64,000 nucleotides of DNA, from positions 257,650 through 321,649 of the forward strand of contig CAJJDN010000051.1 of the NCBI GenBank assembly GCA_905182985.1, read 5' to 3'. This document shows, piece by piece, positions 11,351 to 24,700 of the stretch. Both the position numbers and the translations under genes were made by a program. Position 1 is the stretch's first letter. Every line of letters begins with the position of its first letter. Below the pieces are notes generated by a model, which saw only the letters and a list, made by a program, of their open reading frames with translations, ran no database searches and had not been told where the DNA came from. Source of the stretch: Paramecium sonneborni (Eukaryota > Ciliophora > Oligohymenophorea > Peniculida > Parameciidae).

Positions 11351-11747
11351 TTAAATCACTAAAGGAGAATTGATGGAAAGTAATTAAAGTTTTTGTGAAA
11401 AAAAACATAAATTAAGTTTTTGGAAAAAACCTTGTGGTGAAGAAAAGAAAAAAAATTGTTCCAAATGTTAAAAGTAAAATACTACTTGTAGATATTTTTG
11501 TCAATAATGTTAAATATTTATTTGTTTTAAATGTTGTTTTCCAGAATTAAAAATTGAAAAACAACCTATGTAAACTTGTTGTCCTTCAAAACATCAAATG
11601 AATCAAATAAGTGATGATTTTAGATGTTCAGTTTGTGACAAAAAAGGAGATGACATGATTTAACCTATTGCTTTTTAGTGTAATTAATGTGAATTCCGTA
11701 TATGCTTATAATGCATAAAGAATAAGAAATTTCAGGAGATTAATTGA
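10540..11747 (+). CDS. TRAF-type zinc-finger / coiled-coil protein
   Basis: 386 aa after introns at 10704-10728 (25 nt) and 10952-10973 (22 nt). A RING-like N-terminus has CKICNNLSIDPVEC, CENLYCLEC and CPDLNC. TRAF-type fingers follow (CINYKEGC...HAEECPYQSITCKCG), then a long coiled coil (EENKQLKQDLQAQLQKFKEN) carrying 14 consecutive Gln codons, all TAA. The C-terminus is a Cys-rich module with repeated CxxC pairs (CSKCQ, CRYFCQQC, CCFPEL, CSVCDKK, CLQC). RING+TRAF proteins are typically E3 ubiquitin ligases; ciliates have large families of them. Zn-ligand spacing in the first finger is RING-like but I could not verify all eight ligands, so E3 activity is inferred. Confidence 0.78.
11307..11348 (+). 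repeat. (TAA)14 tract encoding polyglutamine
   Basis: Fourteen perfect TAA triplets lie inside the coiled coil of the TRAF-type gene. In this code each is Gln, so the microsatellite encodes a pure Q14 run, likely length-variable between strains. Confidence 0.85.
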
Positions 11748-12095
11748 CTTTAAGGATAAATTATATGTAATTTTCATATAAAACTATAATTTTTACATTT
11801 AAGATTTTTTTTTTTAAAATGTATTAGTTAAGTAGAAAAAATATTATAAACATCCAATTATTAAAATTAGGGAATAATCCTTTAATTTATATATATGAAA
11901 AAGCAATAAAAACATATAGAATAATACTTTAACTAAAAAATAATGAATAAATCTATATATTTTCAGAAATAAGTATTTGATTAATCAGAAACTATAAAAT
12001 TAATAAATGTTATTAAAGATGAAAATTAAAGTGCAAAATTGTAATACATAAGATTTAATTAAATTAAATAATATATATTTATATCCAGTAGTTAA
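11748..12095. other. 348-bp intergenic gap, convergent genes
   Basis: The gap lies between the stop of the TRAF-type gene (plus) and the stop of the kinase gene (minus). It is very AT-rich with T and A runs. No convincing gene, RNA or terminator hairpin was seen. Confidence 0.5.
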
Positions 12096-13393
12096 TCAAA
12101 ATTTAAATAAACCTGACAAATTTTAAGAAAAAATTTCTTCAGAGTTGTTTCTTTATTTATCTTTTTCAAATGATATTTTATACCATGTGTTTACATCAAA
12201 ATTTTTCATTTCTATAAAGTTTTAGACTAATTTTAAAGCTTGAAAGGTATCTAACCTTTATTTAGGATCCTCTTTTAGAAATAATTTTATTAAATCATAA
12301 ATTTATCCTGATTCCTCAATATTAATTAAGCAATTCTGATTTAAATAATAAGTTGATTATTCTTTATTGTAAGGAAAAACTTTTTTCAATGTTAATATTT
12401 CATAAAATATACATCCAAGGCTAAAAATATCTACTTTATAGTTATAGGATAATGTTGTTTTTTTTGCATTTAAGACTTCTGGAGCACAATAACCAGTTGT
12501 TCCACAATTTGGAAATTCATTCAATTATTTACCACAAAAACATGAAAGACCGAAATCAATAATTTTTATTTTGTTATAATTGTACATAATATTAGAAGGT
12601 TTAAGATCTCTATGAATAACATGAGATTAATGAATTTATGTTAGTCCTTTTAGAATTTACTATATTAGTTTTATATAAAAATACTTCAACAATGTGTAAT
12701 GACTCCTATAGAGAATATGGAGTTTTTCTGATTGATAATAATTATTGTAAATTATATCCATCTATATATTCTGTAACAATATAGTAAGATTATTTATCTT
12801 TATAAACTTCTTTTAATTCTAAGATATTCTGAGATAGATAATTATAGATGGTTCTTAAAATATTAATTTCATTTTTTATAATTGATTATGAATTTTTTAG
12901 AATTTCTAATTATTTAACAGCGACCTACTTTTGAGTATGTTTACAAATACCTAACATAACCTAAAAATAAATCTTAATTACTTTTCCAAAAGATCCTTTT
13001 TCAGTTTTCTTTTCCAAATTATAAAATTTATTGATATTTTCATATATAACTAATTACCCCATTTTGTCTTTTAGATATTGCATATCGCTTTGTTTTCCAT
13101 AAAATTCCTTAATTTTCCCCCTATAAGGTAGAGTGAATCCAATTATGTTTTATTAATCTAATATCCAAGTGAACACAGTATCCAAACCTAAAAGTTAGGT
13201 ATATTTAGGAGACTTTTAATTAGGACCCTATTTAAATACTTCTCATAAAATTTACATCACTCAAAGTTAAAGAATTTGAAGTTAATGATAAATAATATTA
13301 TCTGTCTCTAAAAAAATGCCTTCTTATTACAACACAAACTGCTAATATGTTATTTGGAGAACATTAAGAGGTTGTAATTTGATAATTATTCAT
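12096..13393 (-). CDS. Ser/Thr protein kinase with N-terminal PH-like region
   Basis: 407 aa after introns at 13228-13255 (28 nt), 12961-12981 (21) and 12660-12684 (25), in frame throughout. The first ~120 residues (CVVIRRHFFRDRQYYLSLT, then DTVFTWILDQQNIIGFTLPY) look like the PH-type domain that precedes many ciliate CAMK-like kinases. The kinase domain is complete: glycine loop EKGSFGKV, VAVKQLE lysine, HVIHRDLKPSN catalytic loop with the Lys typical of Ser/Thr kinases, IIDFGLS, GTTGYCAPE and VDIFSLGCIFYE. All catalytic residues are present, so it should be active. A short C-terminal tail follows. No EF-hands are seen, so it is not a CDPK. It may be recruited to lipid membranes; this is inference. 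Confidence 0.88.
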
Positions 13394-14344
13394 TAAATAA
13401 ATAAATATTTGATTCAGTAATCTGAATGTTAATACAAATGTTGTTAAGAATAAACAAACTTTTACTTCAATTCTTATCCTATAGTCTTATTTATTTCTAA
13501 GAGTTATTGTTTTTTAAATATATTCTAAAATTCGCTATTAATTAATATCAACACTATTCTAAATATAATCACTTATATTAAATAAGAATTATGTAATATA
13601 ATAGTATAATTCATTATAAGTTTATTTAATGATTATTTAAATAAATTGCAACATTGATTTTTCTAAACATAAATCTTATCTCTTTAAGTTTTTTTAGCAA
13701 AAATAAACCAACAAAGCTACTAATTATGAAAATTAAAAAATTTAAGTCTCTAATAAAATAAAACCTTATATTTATTAATATTCATTCTAATTAAACATCA
13801 ATAAAACTAATCTTAAAAATTTAATAAGAATAATTCATTTTTTATAATAAAAACAAAATTAGTGCCCATTAAATAAAAAATGTATGATCTAAAATACATC
13901 TGTCTCAATATTTTTTCCGAATTAATAAATTTTCCCCAAGTATTTTTTATGTCATTATTTAGTAATCTAAATTTTTGTCGATAAAAAAGTTTAAATCAGT
14001 CAAAAATAATTTTTTTCATACTTAATATTTTATTGCATTCTTATCGCTATTATTAAATTCAATCTCTTAAAAAGTTTAATTTATTATTAATGAAATGTTT
14101 TTCAATATATATAACTTCATAATTACTGCTTAAGAATGTTTATCAAGGATAAATAGTCAATAAATTCATATTGAAAAATGAATTGATATTTTTTTTCCTA
14201 ATGTAAGGAGTTTGGAATAGATTTAATTTTTTGTGAATGAATTTAGCACTTTGAAAAAATATTTGGTTGCATAAAAGCAGCATTGATATTTAATTAGAAA
14301 ATTTTAAATAGAGATGGCTATTAAAAATAAATTCAATAATAATA
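13394..14344. other. 951-bp gene-poor gap with one decayed frame
   Basis: The gap lies between the kinase start (13393) and the end of the low-complexity gene (14345), both minus strand. Apart from the broken frame at 13798-14283 I see only AT-rich sequence with no supported gene. The kinase promoter must lie at its left end. Confidence 0.5.
13798..14283 (-). pseudogene. possible decayed ORF with three in-frame TGAs
   Basis: A 162-codon frame from ATG 14283 to a TGA at 13798-13800, broken by TGA at 14143-14145, 14059-14061 and 13996-13998. Between them the frame reads plausibly (EVIYIEKHFINNKLNFLRD, IQQQRQECNKILSMKK, DIKNTWGKFINSEKILRQM). No GT lies close enough upstream of the first TGA for a short intron. 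It could be a pseudogene, or chance openness in AT-rich DNA; the three TGAs are about what a random frame this long would have. Confidence 0.22.
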
Positions 14345-15306
14345 TCAGTGATATATTTAATTTTATAATTGCTGTTATTTCAATAATTGTTTAAGAATCC
14401 TAATTTCATCTCTCAATTATTATTTTTATTTTTTCCATTAAGATTCTTTGGCTTGGTATTTTGCTAAAATATTTTAAGTCTTTAAAAATAGATTGTGTAA
14501 ATTATCATTAAGTATTTTTGATTATCCTTTTGAATAATCAGATTTTTATTTAGGAAAATATTGTTCTTGATTGCCAGATTCATTTATTAATAATTATTAA
14601 TGAGTGTTTCTTGCTGATTTACAAACTTTGATACCTTCTCCAGTTCCAGCCTCTAAATTAATAAGTTTATTTACATTTCTGTTAACTTTTACATTAGATA
14701 TATTATTTCAAAACTTAATTCAAAGACCCAAATAATTATTATCTTTAATTTGTACTAGTAAAAAATCCTATATTATCTTTAAATAATACCAGATGAATAT
14801 CTATTTTAAGGACTTTTATTTTTTTCGTTAGCACTTTTAGCACTCTGAATATTTAATTTTTCATATTCTTCACCTAAATACTATAATAAAGGAGGTCTTT
14901 TCTATTTAAAACTTTCCAAATCACTAAATTATTTTGGATTATTAGAAAGACTTAATAATTTTTCTAAATTATTAGCTTTTTTTGATTAACTCTAAGCTTT
15001 TCTTAAGACTTATATAAGTTCATTTTTGATATTTTTATTGATTTTAATTCCACTATCATTATTGTTACTAATTTTGCCAATACTCTATCTTAAAGATGAA
15101 TCAATAGTATTTTTGGGAGTAGGTAATTTATTTTTCATTTTAACATTCAATATGTCACATTAGCTACTGCTTAAATTTTAAATTGATTTTTAAAGACTCT
15201 TTTATTTCTAAACATCATGAAGTTTATCATTAAATTTGATTGGCTTATTAACTGACAGTAATTTGTGAAGAGCAGTTAGTGGTGCAATTTATAAATTATT
15301 TATCAT
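14345..15306 (-). CDS. low-complexity protein with C-terminal coiled coil
   Basis: About 294 aa if two introns at 14755-14789 (35 nt) and 14686-14727 (42 nt) are removed; both contain in-frame TGAs or frame changes and the total is then divisible by three. Both are longer than usual for this window, so exact splice sites are tentative. The N-terminus is basic and Ser/Gln/Asn-rich (SLRQSIGKISNNNDSGIK). The middle has NPKQFSDLESFKQKRPPLLQ and the C-terminus a coiled coil (WKKQKQQLRDEIRILKQLLK). There is no recognised domain. It could be a cytoskeletal or basal-body-associated protein, but nothing in the sequence proves it. It is divergent from the IP3-receptor gene, with 449 bp between starts. 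Confidence 0.5.
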
Positions 15307-15755
15307 ATAATATTTTGATATTATTAGATTTTTTATTGAATTCCTAAAGATTTCATAAAAACAAATACAAATAGTATTAAATAAATTGAATATGGTTAAT
15401 AAAGCTAACTTATTAGTAAATTTATTAAAAAAGAATTTTTATTAATTTTCATCTTTTACAAGTTAAGTAAAGAATCTAAATGTTCCAAATTAGTATTTCT
15501 TTAGTTTGAGGACAAATTAAAGAAATTCCAATAATATTTTAAGTATTTATTTAAATTAATCAATGTTTTGTAAAAGGATTAGATTGAAATTTAAATTTTA
15601 TTCAGTGAGAATCATAATAGATAATAAGATTAATTTAAATTTTCTTTTAATGATAATTTATCATTTCTATCAATATAAATTGATAATTTAAATGAATTTT
15701 TCAATTAAATCTAATATAATTTAAGATAATATATATTATAAATTAATTATTACAA
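15307..15755. promoter_or_regulatory. 449-bp divergent intergenic region
   Basis: This is the upstream region shared by the minus gene starting at 15306 and the giant channel gene starting at 15756. It is AT-rich. One plus-strand frame from an ATG near 15393 stays open into the channel start but has a composition like random AT-rich sequence, so I do not call it. No defined motif was recognised. Confidence 0.4.
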
Positions 15756-18700
15756 ATGACTGACTTACCTCCTATTCAAAATTTGAGAAAACAATCGTTA
15801 CTTGGACCTGAGAACATTATGAGTTAGAATCATAATTTAAATTCATTGCCTTAAAATGTAGAGAATACTAAATGTTAAAAGTAATTAGTAATTTTAATAA
15901 AGACGAAACTTCAATCTGAAAATAGGTGATATAATCTATTTTAAATCTTATTTGAGTGATGATTTTAAAGGAGTGATATCTGGTGATGGAATTGCAAGCA
16001 ATAAATTAGAATGTATTCAGATATTAGGTAAAAATAAAATACAAGATGTCTAATCTAAAAAAAGCTTGTAACATAGAGTTGGAAGCCTATCATTCTAGAA
16101 GAGTTTATTTTAAATAATAACAGGAAAAAAATACTAATACTAAAATTAATACAATGAGGTAATAGATAAACCAATAGATCAAAGAAATAATATAAAGGAA
16201 GATGAGATATATTAGATGGAAGCTGATAAATTATATTAAGATCAATTGAAAATATTGTAAGAATTTAAAAAAAAGTCTGATGATGAATAAAAAGAAAATG
16301 AGAGGTTATTTAATCATTTGTCTGGATCCAATATTGTTTATGGATAAGAGATTTAATTATTACATATATATTCAGGATGCACACTTTCTTTGAATAGTAA
16401 TATTTTAGCTAAATAAAATTGTTGTAGAGAATTATCATTAGAAGAAAATTCAAATGAAAATTCAAACTTTAGAATTCTATCTATGAATTCTGTTAAAAAT
16501 CCAGGGGAACCAATATTATATGGAGACTAAATTATTCTTTAAAATTCTAATTTAATACAATGGAATTTAGGAATACAAAAACCATCTTTAAAATTTGAAA
16601 AGTAAGATGGTTTAGAAGTAAATGCATCTGAATAAGCATATCCATTAAAAATTTCAAGTTATATTGATCATAAAACAGAGGAAGATATAAACAAATAACA
16701 AATAAAAGGGAAGTATTTATAAAGTGGAGATGTTGTTACTATAAAAAATAGATATTTAGGAGGATATTTATGTATTAAAAGAATATAAAGAATAACAGAA
16801 GGATTAGATAAAAAATCATTAATTGTTAAAGATTATGAAACTAATATTAATTATGCTATGAATCAATATTATTTTGATGTAGATAGAATTAGAAATGAAA
16901 AAATAGATTAAATGTATTAATTGTATGTAGATACTAAAAATGGAGCAGATTAAAATTTAAGTTCTCTCTGGTAAATTTAACACATTGATAGTTTGATATA
17001 TTAAAGACCAACTTATGAAAGTGTATTTTTGATTAGACATGTATGTACAGGATTATTTTTATATATAACAAATAGAGGAGTTGGATTAACATATGATGGA
17101 TTAAAATCAGAATGCTAATTTAATTTGAAATCAAAAAAAACATCAAATGATTATATTTCTTATAGTGAAGCTTGTAAAATATAATTAGCACCTAATAATT
17201 CAATTGATAATTCTATTTCTTAAGATGGGATAGTTATTGTTTGTATAAATGAAAATAAAGTAGCTTTATAAAGGAAAAGCTAAAAGAAAAACATTGAAAG
17301 AGCAACTTTTTTATTAAAGTAAGCTCCTTAAGATCTCTCTAAAATATCATATAGAATAAATTCCCTTTAAGAATATTTAATATAATTTTACATTTTTTTA
17401 TAAGATTGGGGAATAGTTAAATGTATTGAATTAAATTAAGAAGAAAAACGAAAATATGAATATTATGAAGCTTTCAATAATTAAAAACTATTATTTGATG
17501 AAATCTAGCAACTCTTCCAAACTTTAGATAATTTAAAAATGTATTTAACAAATGAAGGAAAACCTTAATCTAATGAATAATAACAAAAGAAATAATAAGC
17601 TTTAATGGATAATGATATTATTAATCTACTTTTTGCTATTTAAAGATTATGTAATTGTATGATCTATGGAAATCTCTAAGAGAATAATTATAATATTCCA
17701 GATAAAAGTCCTTAAAAAATAGCTAAGATGAAATTAGATCCTATGGTTACTTAATCATAAAAATAAAATTGCATTTAAGAAATATATTACGTATTAAGTC
17801 TATGTGTTTAATGTAATCCAGAAACAAGCAACTATGTTTTAAACTTAGAAATGAATAAAGAGAGTATTTTAGAGTTTCTATTAAAATAATTGAAAAATTA
17901 GAGAGAACATGTTTCTAATCTTATTAAAGAAAGTGTACGTTATACTGATATGAGTGATGCAAAAAGTAGTATAAAAAAATGGGTAAATGAACTCTAGCCT
18001 ATAACTGAAGTTAATATAGAGGATTAAGCACTTTATATTGAAATTTTAAGTTTGATGATGATTGATCCATATGAAAATCCTAATTCTTTATGTCAAGATA
18101 CATGTAGAAGATTATTATTTGGAACAAAAAATAAACCAGATTCTTCACTTCCATTTCAAAAAGCATTAATAGCATTAGATATTTATGAAGAAAACTCAAA
18201 ATAATATCCAGTTGTCTAATTTTCACCAAAAAGAGAAAAAGGAACACTTCTATAATTATCTCATTTATTTGGATAAAACAACCCTACTTTTTGTTAATTA
18301 TATTTAAGATTTGTTGAAAAGTAGAATAAAATATCATAAAGATTTAATACAAGAAGACCTCCTTTAGTTGATATTACTTTAGATTTCTTTACTACAGAGA
18401 CATTAAAAGAAAATTAATTAGTAAGATAAGAAGATCTAAAAGTTGTTTTACCAATATTTTTAAAATATGAAAATTATTTAATAAACGTTATGGATTTATA
18501 TTCATCATTATGTAAAGGAAGAAATTAAAAAAGTATTAAATGTTTAATGAAAAATTGCTTCTTAAATGAAAAATTCTTAGAAATTTGTTTATAAAGATAA
18601 TAAAATATTAAAACAGAACTTAGATTTGAGAGAACTTTGATAGAATTATTTTGTAATTTATATCTAGATATTGATCCATTAATTAAAATATCATAATTTG

Positions 18701-21700
18701 ATAATAAATGTTTTTTGAATGATGATTTAGATCAATTTGATATATAAAATCAATCAGGAATATATTTCTATGAAAATAATGCATCAAAGTAATTGAAAAG
18801 AAATGAAGACTATTAAAAATTTATAAATTAAAAAGATTCAAAAACAGAACACTAATATTTGAAATTGTATGCCTCTAAAATTCTATAAAGAAAATCAATA
18901 AATGATATTAGAATACATTATTTAGAAATGTTTATTTCAATTAATTATCCAGATCATTTTAAAGTGGATGAATTTAATAATAATATACTTTAACCTTAAA
19001 AATCAGTAATTCAATAAACCAACATTAATTATAAAAGATTAGCTCATTATTAATTACAATACTTTTTGGGAGTTTTATAAATTATAAAAAATAGTATTGA
19101 TTTAGGATATAATGAATTAGTTGATAATTAATAAGTATTTTCAGTATTACCTAATATTTTTGTAGCATTAATTTTGCAATAAAGAACAGAAGATTAATAT
19201 TAATAATTTTAAGAAAATGAAAATTTTAATTCTAATTTATAAAAATTAACTTAATCGATTGAAAACAATGATTGGGTAAAAACATATTTACCTACTGCTG
19301 AAGAACTATAAGCTAAGAGAAAATCTAAAAATAAAACAATAGATCCCAACAATAAACATGACCAACTTGATAAACCTGATAAATAAGATATTTAATTTAA
19401 AAGAAATTGGATTCTTTTCTTTTTGATGTGGACATTTTAATATTGTGATGATAACTTATTAAAAATGAAAATTTATTTAGAAGCCCTTTAAATTTTAAAG
19501 ATTCTAGGTTCTTTAAAATTGAATCTATAAATATTATAGTTTCTATTTAGCAAATAATAATATAATGAGTCAAATTCAAGTTCTCCTAGCTCTAGAGATT
19601 AAGATTTTGATGATTTTAATGAAATTTAAAAAAATGATTAGGAAGATTTAATTAAATAATAAAAATCTCTAGCCTAAAGAACCATTTATAATGTTTTTAA
19701 AGAACCTGATGGAAATAGATTTAGTGCTTTATTATTTTCTTGTTTACTTTCATCAGAAAAAAAAAATAAATTAAATGAAGAAATACTTCAAATTTTAATT
19801 GATAATCTACATTAACCTAAAAACTCAACAAAAGAAATCAAAGAAGTAGAAATAATTGATGATTTAATGGAATTAAAATATTTTTCAATTATAAATGGAA
19901 ATTCAAGTGCAGTTTAGATCATCAGTCCAAAAGAAGCATAAGTTTTAACAAAAAGAGCAGTTAAATTCATTAAAAATACAAGAAGAAAAAAAAATACTCA
20001 AAAACGCATAACATCTTTTGATTAATTAAAAAATTATTAATCAAAAATAATAGAATAATTTGAATCATTCTTTAAACCAAATTCTTAAGAAATTATATAT
20101 TTAAGATCTTTTTAAAATATTGTTAGAAATGCAGGAGTTCATTTAGTATTTCTAGAATTTTTAATAGAACCTAAAAATATTTGTAGTTCACCTGATATCG
20201 TTTAATTTTATAAGCGATTAATTTTATTTTTTGAATATTTCATAAAGGATAATGAAACAAATATAGGAATTTTAGCATCAAATAAGTATTTGTATAAATT
20301 GCTTGATATAATATAAATTGAATAATAAGAAGCTGAAGATTGGTATTACATTCCATTAAAAATAACAAAGATTTTCATATTATTAATTTCAAAAATTTCA
20401 ACATCTGAGCATGCTAATTTGATAATCAATATTTTTGAGAGGATTAAAGAATTAGGAGAGGATTTAATGAAAAGTTAAGAATTTTTCGTGAATGCATATA
20501 GTATGAAAGATGATTATGTTGAAACAAAAATTACTGCAAGATAAAAAAATTTAGATGGAGTTGCTTATTATAGTTTAATTCAATATTTGAGAATTTTAAA
20601 ATCATTAACAAAAACTTTTGAAACTCCTGCAGAATAATCTCCTTTGAATAAACATTTGATATTAAACTCTATATTGAAAAATGATTTTTTGAGAATAGTT
20701 TTAGAACCTATAAATTATTATCAGAGAATATTAATACCTGAATAAGGATAAGAGTAATAAATTTTGAATGTTAATGAACATGATAGTTTACATTATCATA
20801 GAATAAAATTACATGCTTAATTAATTATGTTAATAACAGAATGTTGTTAATATTACAGATTAGGTATTTAAGAAATGTAAAGAATCATATTATATGAATA
20901 ATTAAAATAAATTCTTTTGCATCCTAATTCTGAATATATTGTTAAGAGAGCATATTTACAATGCTTATTTGAATTATATATAAATAAAGTAAAAGAAGGT
21001 AATTTAAGTAATGATACTGTTGAGAGTGATGAAGTGAGAGACATTTTATCAAGAATAATTATTCCAGAATTAGATTAGAAATAAATATGCAAGCTTTTAG
21101 AAGGTTTAGCAAAATTAATAAATTAAGATAAAAACAAAAAGGTTCCTTAAAAAAATTTGAGAGAATAAATTACAAGATAAAAATAAAATTATTTTGAAAA
21201 AAGATTGTCTATAGATTAAAATTCAGATAAAGAATTAGGTATACTTAGAGATAGTAGTGAGTTTTGGACATATTTGAGAAAGAATGGTATAATTCATTTT
21301 TTAGTATACACATATGATGAAATGAAGGATAGAATTGATATTGAAAATCCTGAGAATTCTAATTTATCAGATGAATTTGCTATTATTAAATAAAATGTAT
21401 AGAAAATTAAAGAAATATTTAATGTTTTAGAAAGAGATTTTCGTGTAAAAAAAGAAGACTTAGATTTAGATGATTATAGAGAACTTATTATATCTATAGA
21501 GGAAATTATACCTTAAAGAAAAATTACAAAGTTTGGTTAGAATTTTAGAATTGGATTTATATAAGATAAAAATGCTGATAAATTATTATTTGATAAATAT
21601 GATACACTAAAAGAAGATTAGACTGGAGAAAAAAAACTTTAAGAATAAGATAATGTTTAGAGGATTGAGAACCCATTTAGAAGAAACTTTAAAATATATT

Positions 21701-24700
21701 TAATTAGATATAAGTTAAATATTTATTAATTTTGTTTATTTATTGAAAAAGAAAAATCAGATGAATAAGAAAAATCAAAAAAAATTTTAAAGACTTGCAA
21801 CATTTACAAATAATATATTTAATAAAATGATATTGATTATATTTATAAAAATGATGTTGCACGAATAAAAAATTAGGAGTCTATAAATAATAGAAAATAA
21901 TCATTTACTGATTGGGATCTATTTAAATAAGCAATGAGAGAACTTTTTGAAAGGAAATTTAATGCAAATAATACTATTTAAGAAATTTAAACATATTAAC
22001 GTTAATAAGAAAGTTTAGAAAAACTAAAAATAGACTTTTAGTTGGCTACAATAAGATTGATAGCAAATTATTATAAAAAACTAAAAGGTTAACTTAAATA
22101 GAATATAAATTTAATATCGGAAGATGTTTAGATAGAATTATTAATTAAGACATTAGAGAGATAATAAACGAATGTTTTTAATATAGATAATCTTTAAATT
22201 TTTTTAAGAAAGTGTTAAGAAATATTTTTAGATAAAGAAATTTATTTAATAAAATTATGTCGAATATTTTTATCACTTAAAAGACCAACTTAAGATGAAA
22301 TAGATTCATTAACAGAAGCAAAGGATGAAGATTCAAAAAAAACAGTTAGAGAAAAGAAGGAAGCATATATAAGATTTTAAAAAGCTATGGCTGATGGATA
22401 ACTTGATATATTAGCATTTGATATGTTAAATTAAAATGATGTTTAATAAAAAATAGAAGCTTTATCTTTTCTTATTCATTTGTTGGATTATGGAAATGAG
22501 TATGTTTAGAAAAAGTTTTATAAATTATTAAAAGAAGAACAAGTGAAATAAAAATTTTTAATTTTTTTAAGAGGTTTTTTCTTAATAAATTTGGACGTTA
22601 GAATTACAGAATTAGAATAAAGTAAAAATCATAATACTGAATATAAGCTTCTATGTCTGAAGGTATTATAATTACTTCAAGCTTTATGTGAAAATGTAAA
22701 TATGGAATTTTAAAAATTCTTAGTTTTTTAATATGATGATGATTCATATTAAGCCAATATTAATATTGTAAATGAAGTTGCCAGTTTATTAGCTGATCTT
22801 TTAGAAAAAGGATAAAAAGCTTTTAATAAATTATAAGAAGTATATAGGCAAGCATTAGAAAGTTTGGTTGAATTTTCTACAGGATATGTAGAAAATAAAA
22901 AAGAGTTATGCAAAAATTCTAGATTGTTTACTTTATTAAATTCAATTTTATAAATATCAGACTTATAGAATTTTCATTAAATCTAACCAGAATAGGATGT
23001 TGTTCAAGAAAAGTAATAATTTAATTTATCTATGGATGAAGATTTAGTTTTAGATGTAGATGAAATTGGATAAGATAAAGGAAAAAGGAAATATACTACA
23101 TATTAAACTTTGTAATCATTTATTAAATTGCTTTTATTATTGACATAAGGAAGAGCAGATGTAGAATCATTAGAATTCATATTAAACACTGTTAATATTA
23201 CTAATCTGATAAGAATAGCTAAATCTATATATGAAGAAAGAATCCAACCAAAATAAAGGAATATAGTTTTAGATAATATTTGTGATGAATCAGAAACAGG
23301 AATTCATTAAAATTGTACTAACAGTCTTTGTCATTTTGGATTAAGAACAGATGAAGATAATATGTTAATATAAACAGGATTTAATATATTCATTATTTGT
23401 CTTAAATTATCTGAACATTTTCCATTAGATCCTTAATTGAAATTATTTGAATTTGATTAAGAATAGGAGGAACATGAAGAATTGTTAGATTCTGATGATT
23501 TTCAAGAAGAAGATATATAAAGAAAGAAGACATTGTCAAATCAAAAAATATTACCAATAAATCCAGAAAGCAAATATGATTTAAACTAAGATGAAAATGA
23601 TAATAAACTAATTAGAGAAGAATATTATTAAACTTTAGACTTAAATATTAAAAACATACTAGAGGAAGTTCGAAATAACCCTAAATTTATTTTTGAAAGA
23701 AGTTAGAGATTCTTTAAATTTTATAGACAATTTACAGGAAGAATTGAAATTCAAAATGAAATTAATCAATTAGAAAAGGTATACTTTTAAAAACCATTTA
23801 TTTGTAATTTTATTACTCCAAATATAAAGTAACATTTGATTTACGAAATCAATAGAGAAACAGATGAAGATAGAATGTTAGGATTAATTGAGTTTTCTGA
23901 ATTTTATTAAATTTAAATGAGGCATTCACAATAAATTAACAATAGAAAAATTATGCGCTTTGGAGCTGTATATTGGAGATTATTAAAAGATTTATCATTT
24001 TTATTATGCTTAATAATTGTTGTATTACTCATTTTTATGCATGATACAGTAATAAATAGTAAAATAGCATCTAATACAGAAGCACCAGAAGATAAAAATA
24101 TCACAGTTGGAGAAAGCGTTGTTAGTTATTTAAATAATGTATAGATTTGTTATATTAAATTAGATAATTACAATAATATAGTTGATTTTAAATCTAATAA
24201 TTGTATTCTTTTGTGCTATAGAAAGATATCCAATATCAATCACATATAATAGAGGATAGACAAATGCAAAAAGAGTATAAATCTTAAAAAAAGAAGCAGG
24301 ATTTTAAATATCTTGGTTAACAATGAAATATTATAGTATGATAGGATTTTTTGAATCTGAATTTTAAGAAGATAAAGTTAATCAAAGTATAATCAAGAAA
24401 TTAATTTTGGTGATATTTTTTGACTTTGACAATTTTTATAATGTAAGATATTTTTTAATCTTAAAATATAGATCTGCATATTTGGCCTAACAGTTTATGC
24501 TTTTTTTAATCCTTACATTTATGCTGTAATCTTATTAGATATCATTAAAAGATCTGAGGATCTTTAAAATATTATTAAATCTATTACATCGAATGGTAGA
24601 AATTTAGCAATCTTTTCCTTCTTAGGATTAATAGGTCTATTAATTTATGCTATTATTGCATTCTCTAATTTTAATCAGATGTTTGATGCTGATGAAGGTG

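Noticed and set aside
7204..14283. Idea that TGA encodes Trp in this organism
   Set aside because: The IP3R, CFAP57, MCM9, CK1 and other conserved genes use TGG for every Trp I read and have no internal TGA once introns are removed; TGA ends them at family-appropriate lengths.
15393..15763. Plus-strand ORF of ~123 codons ending inside the IP3R start
   Set aside because: Composition (I, N, F, K, S, L, few G/A/D/E) is that of random AT-rich DNA and its stop overlaps the channel ATG.
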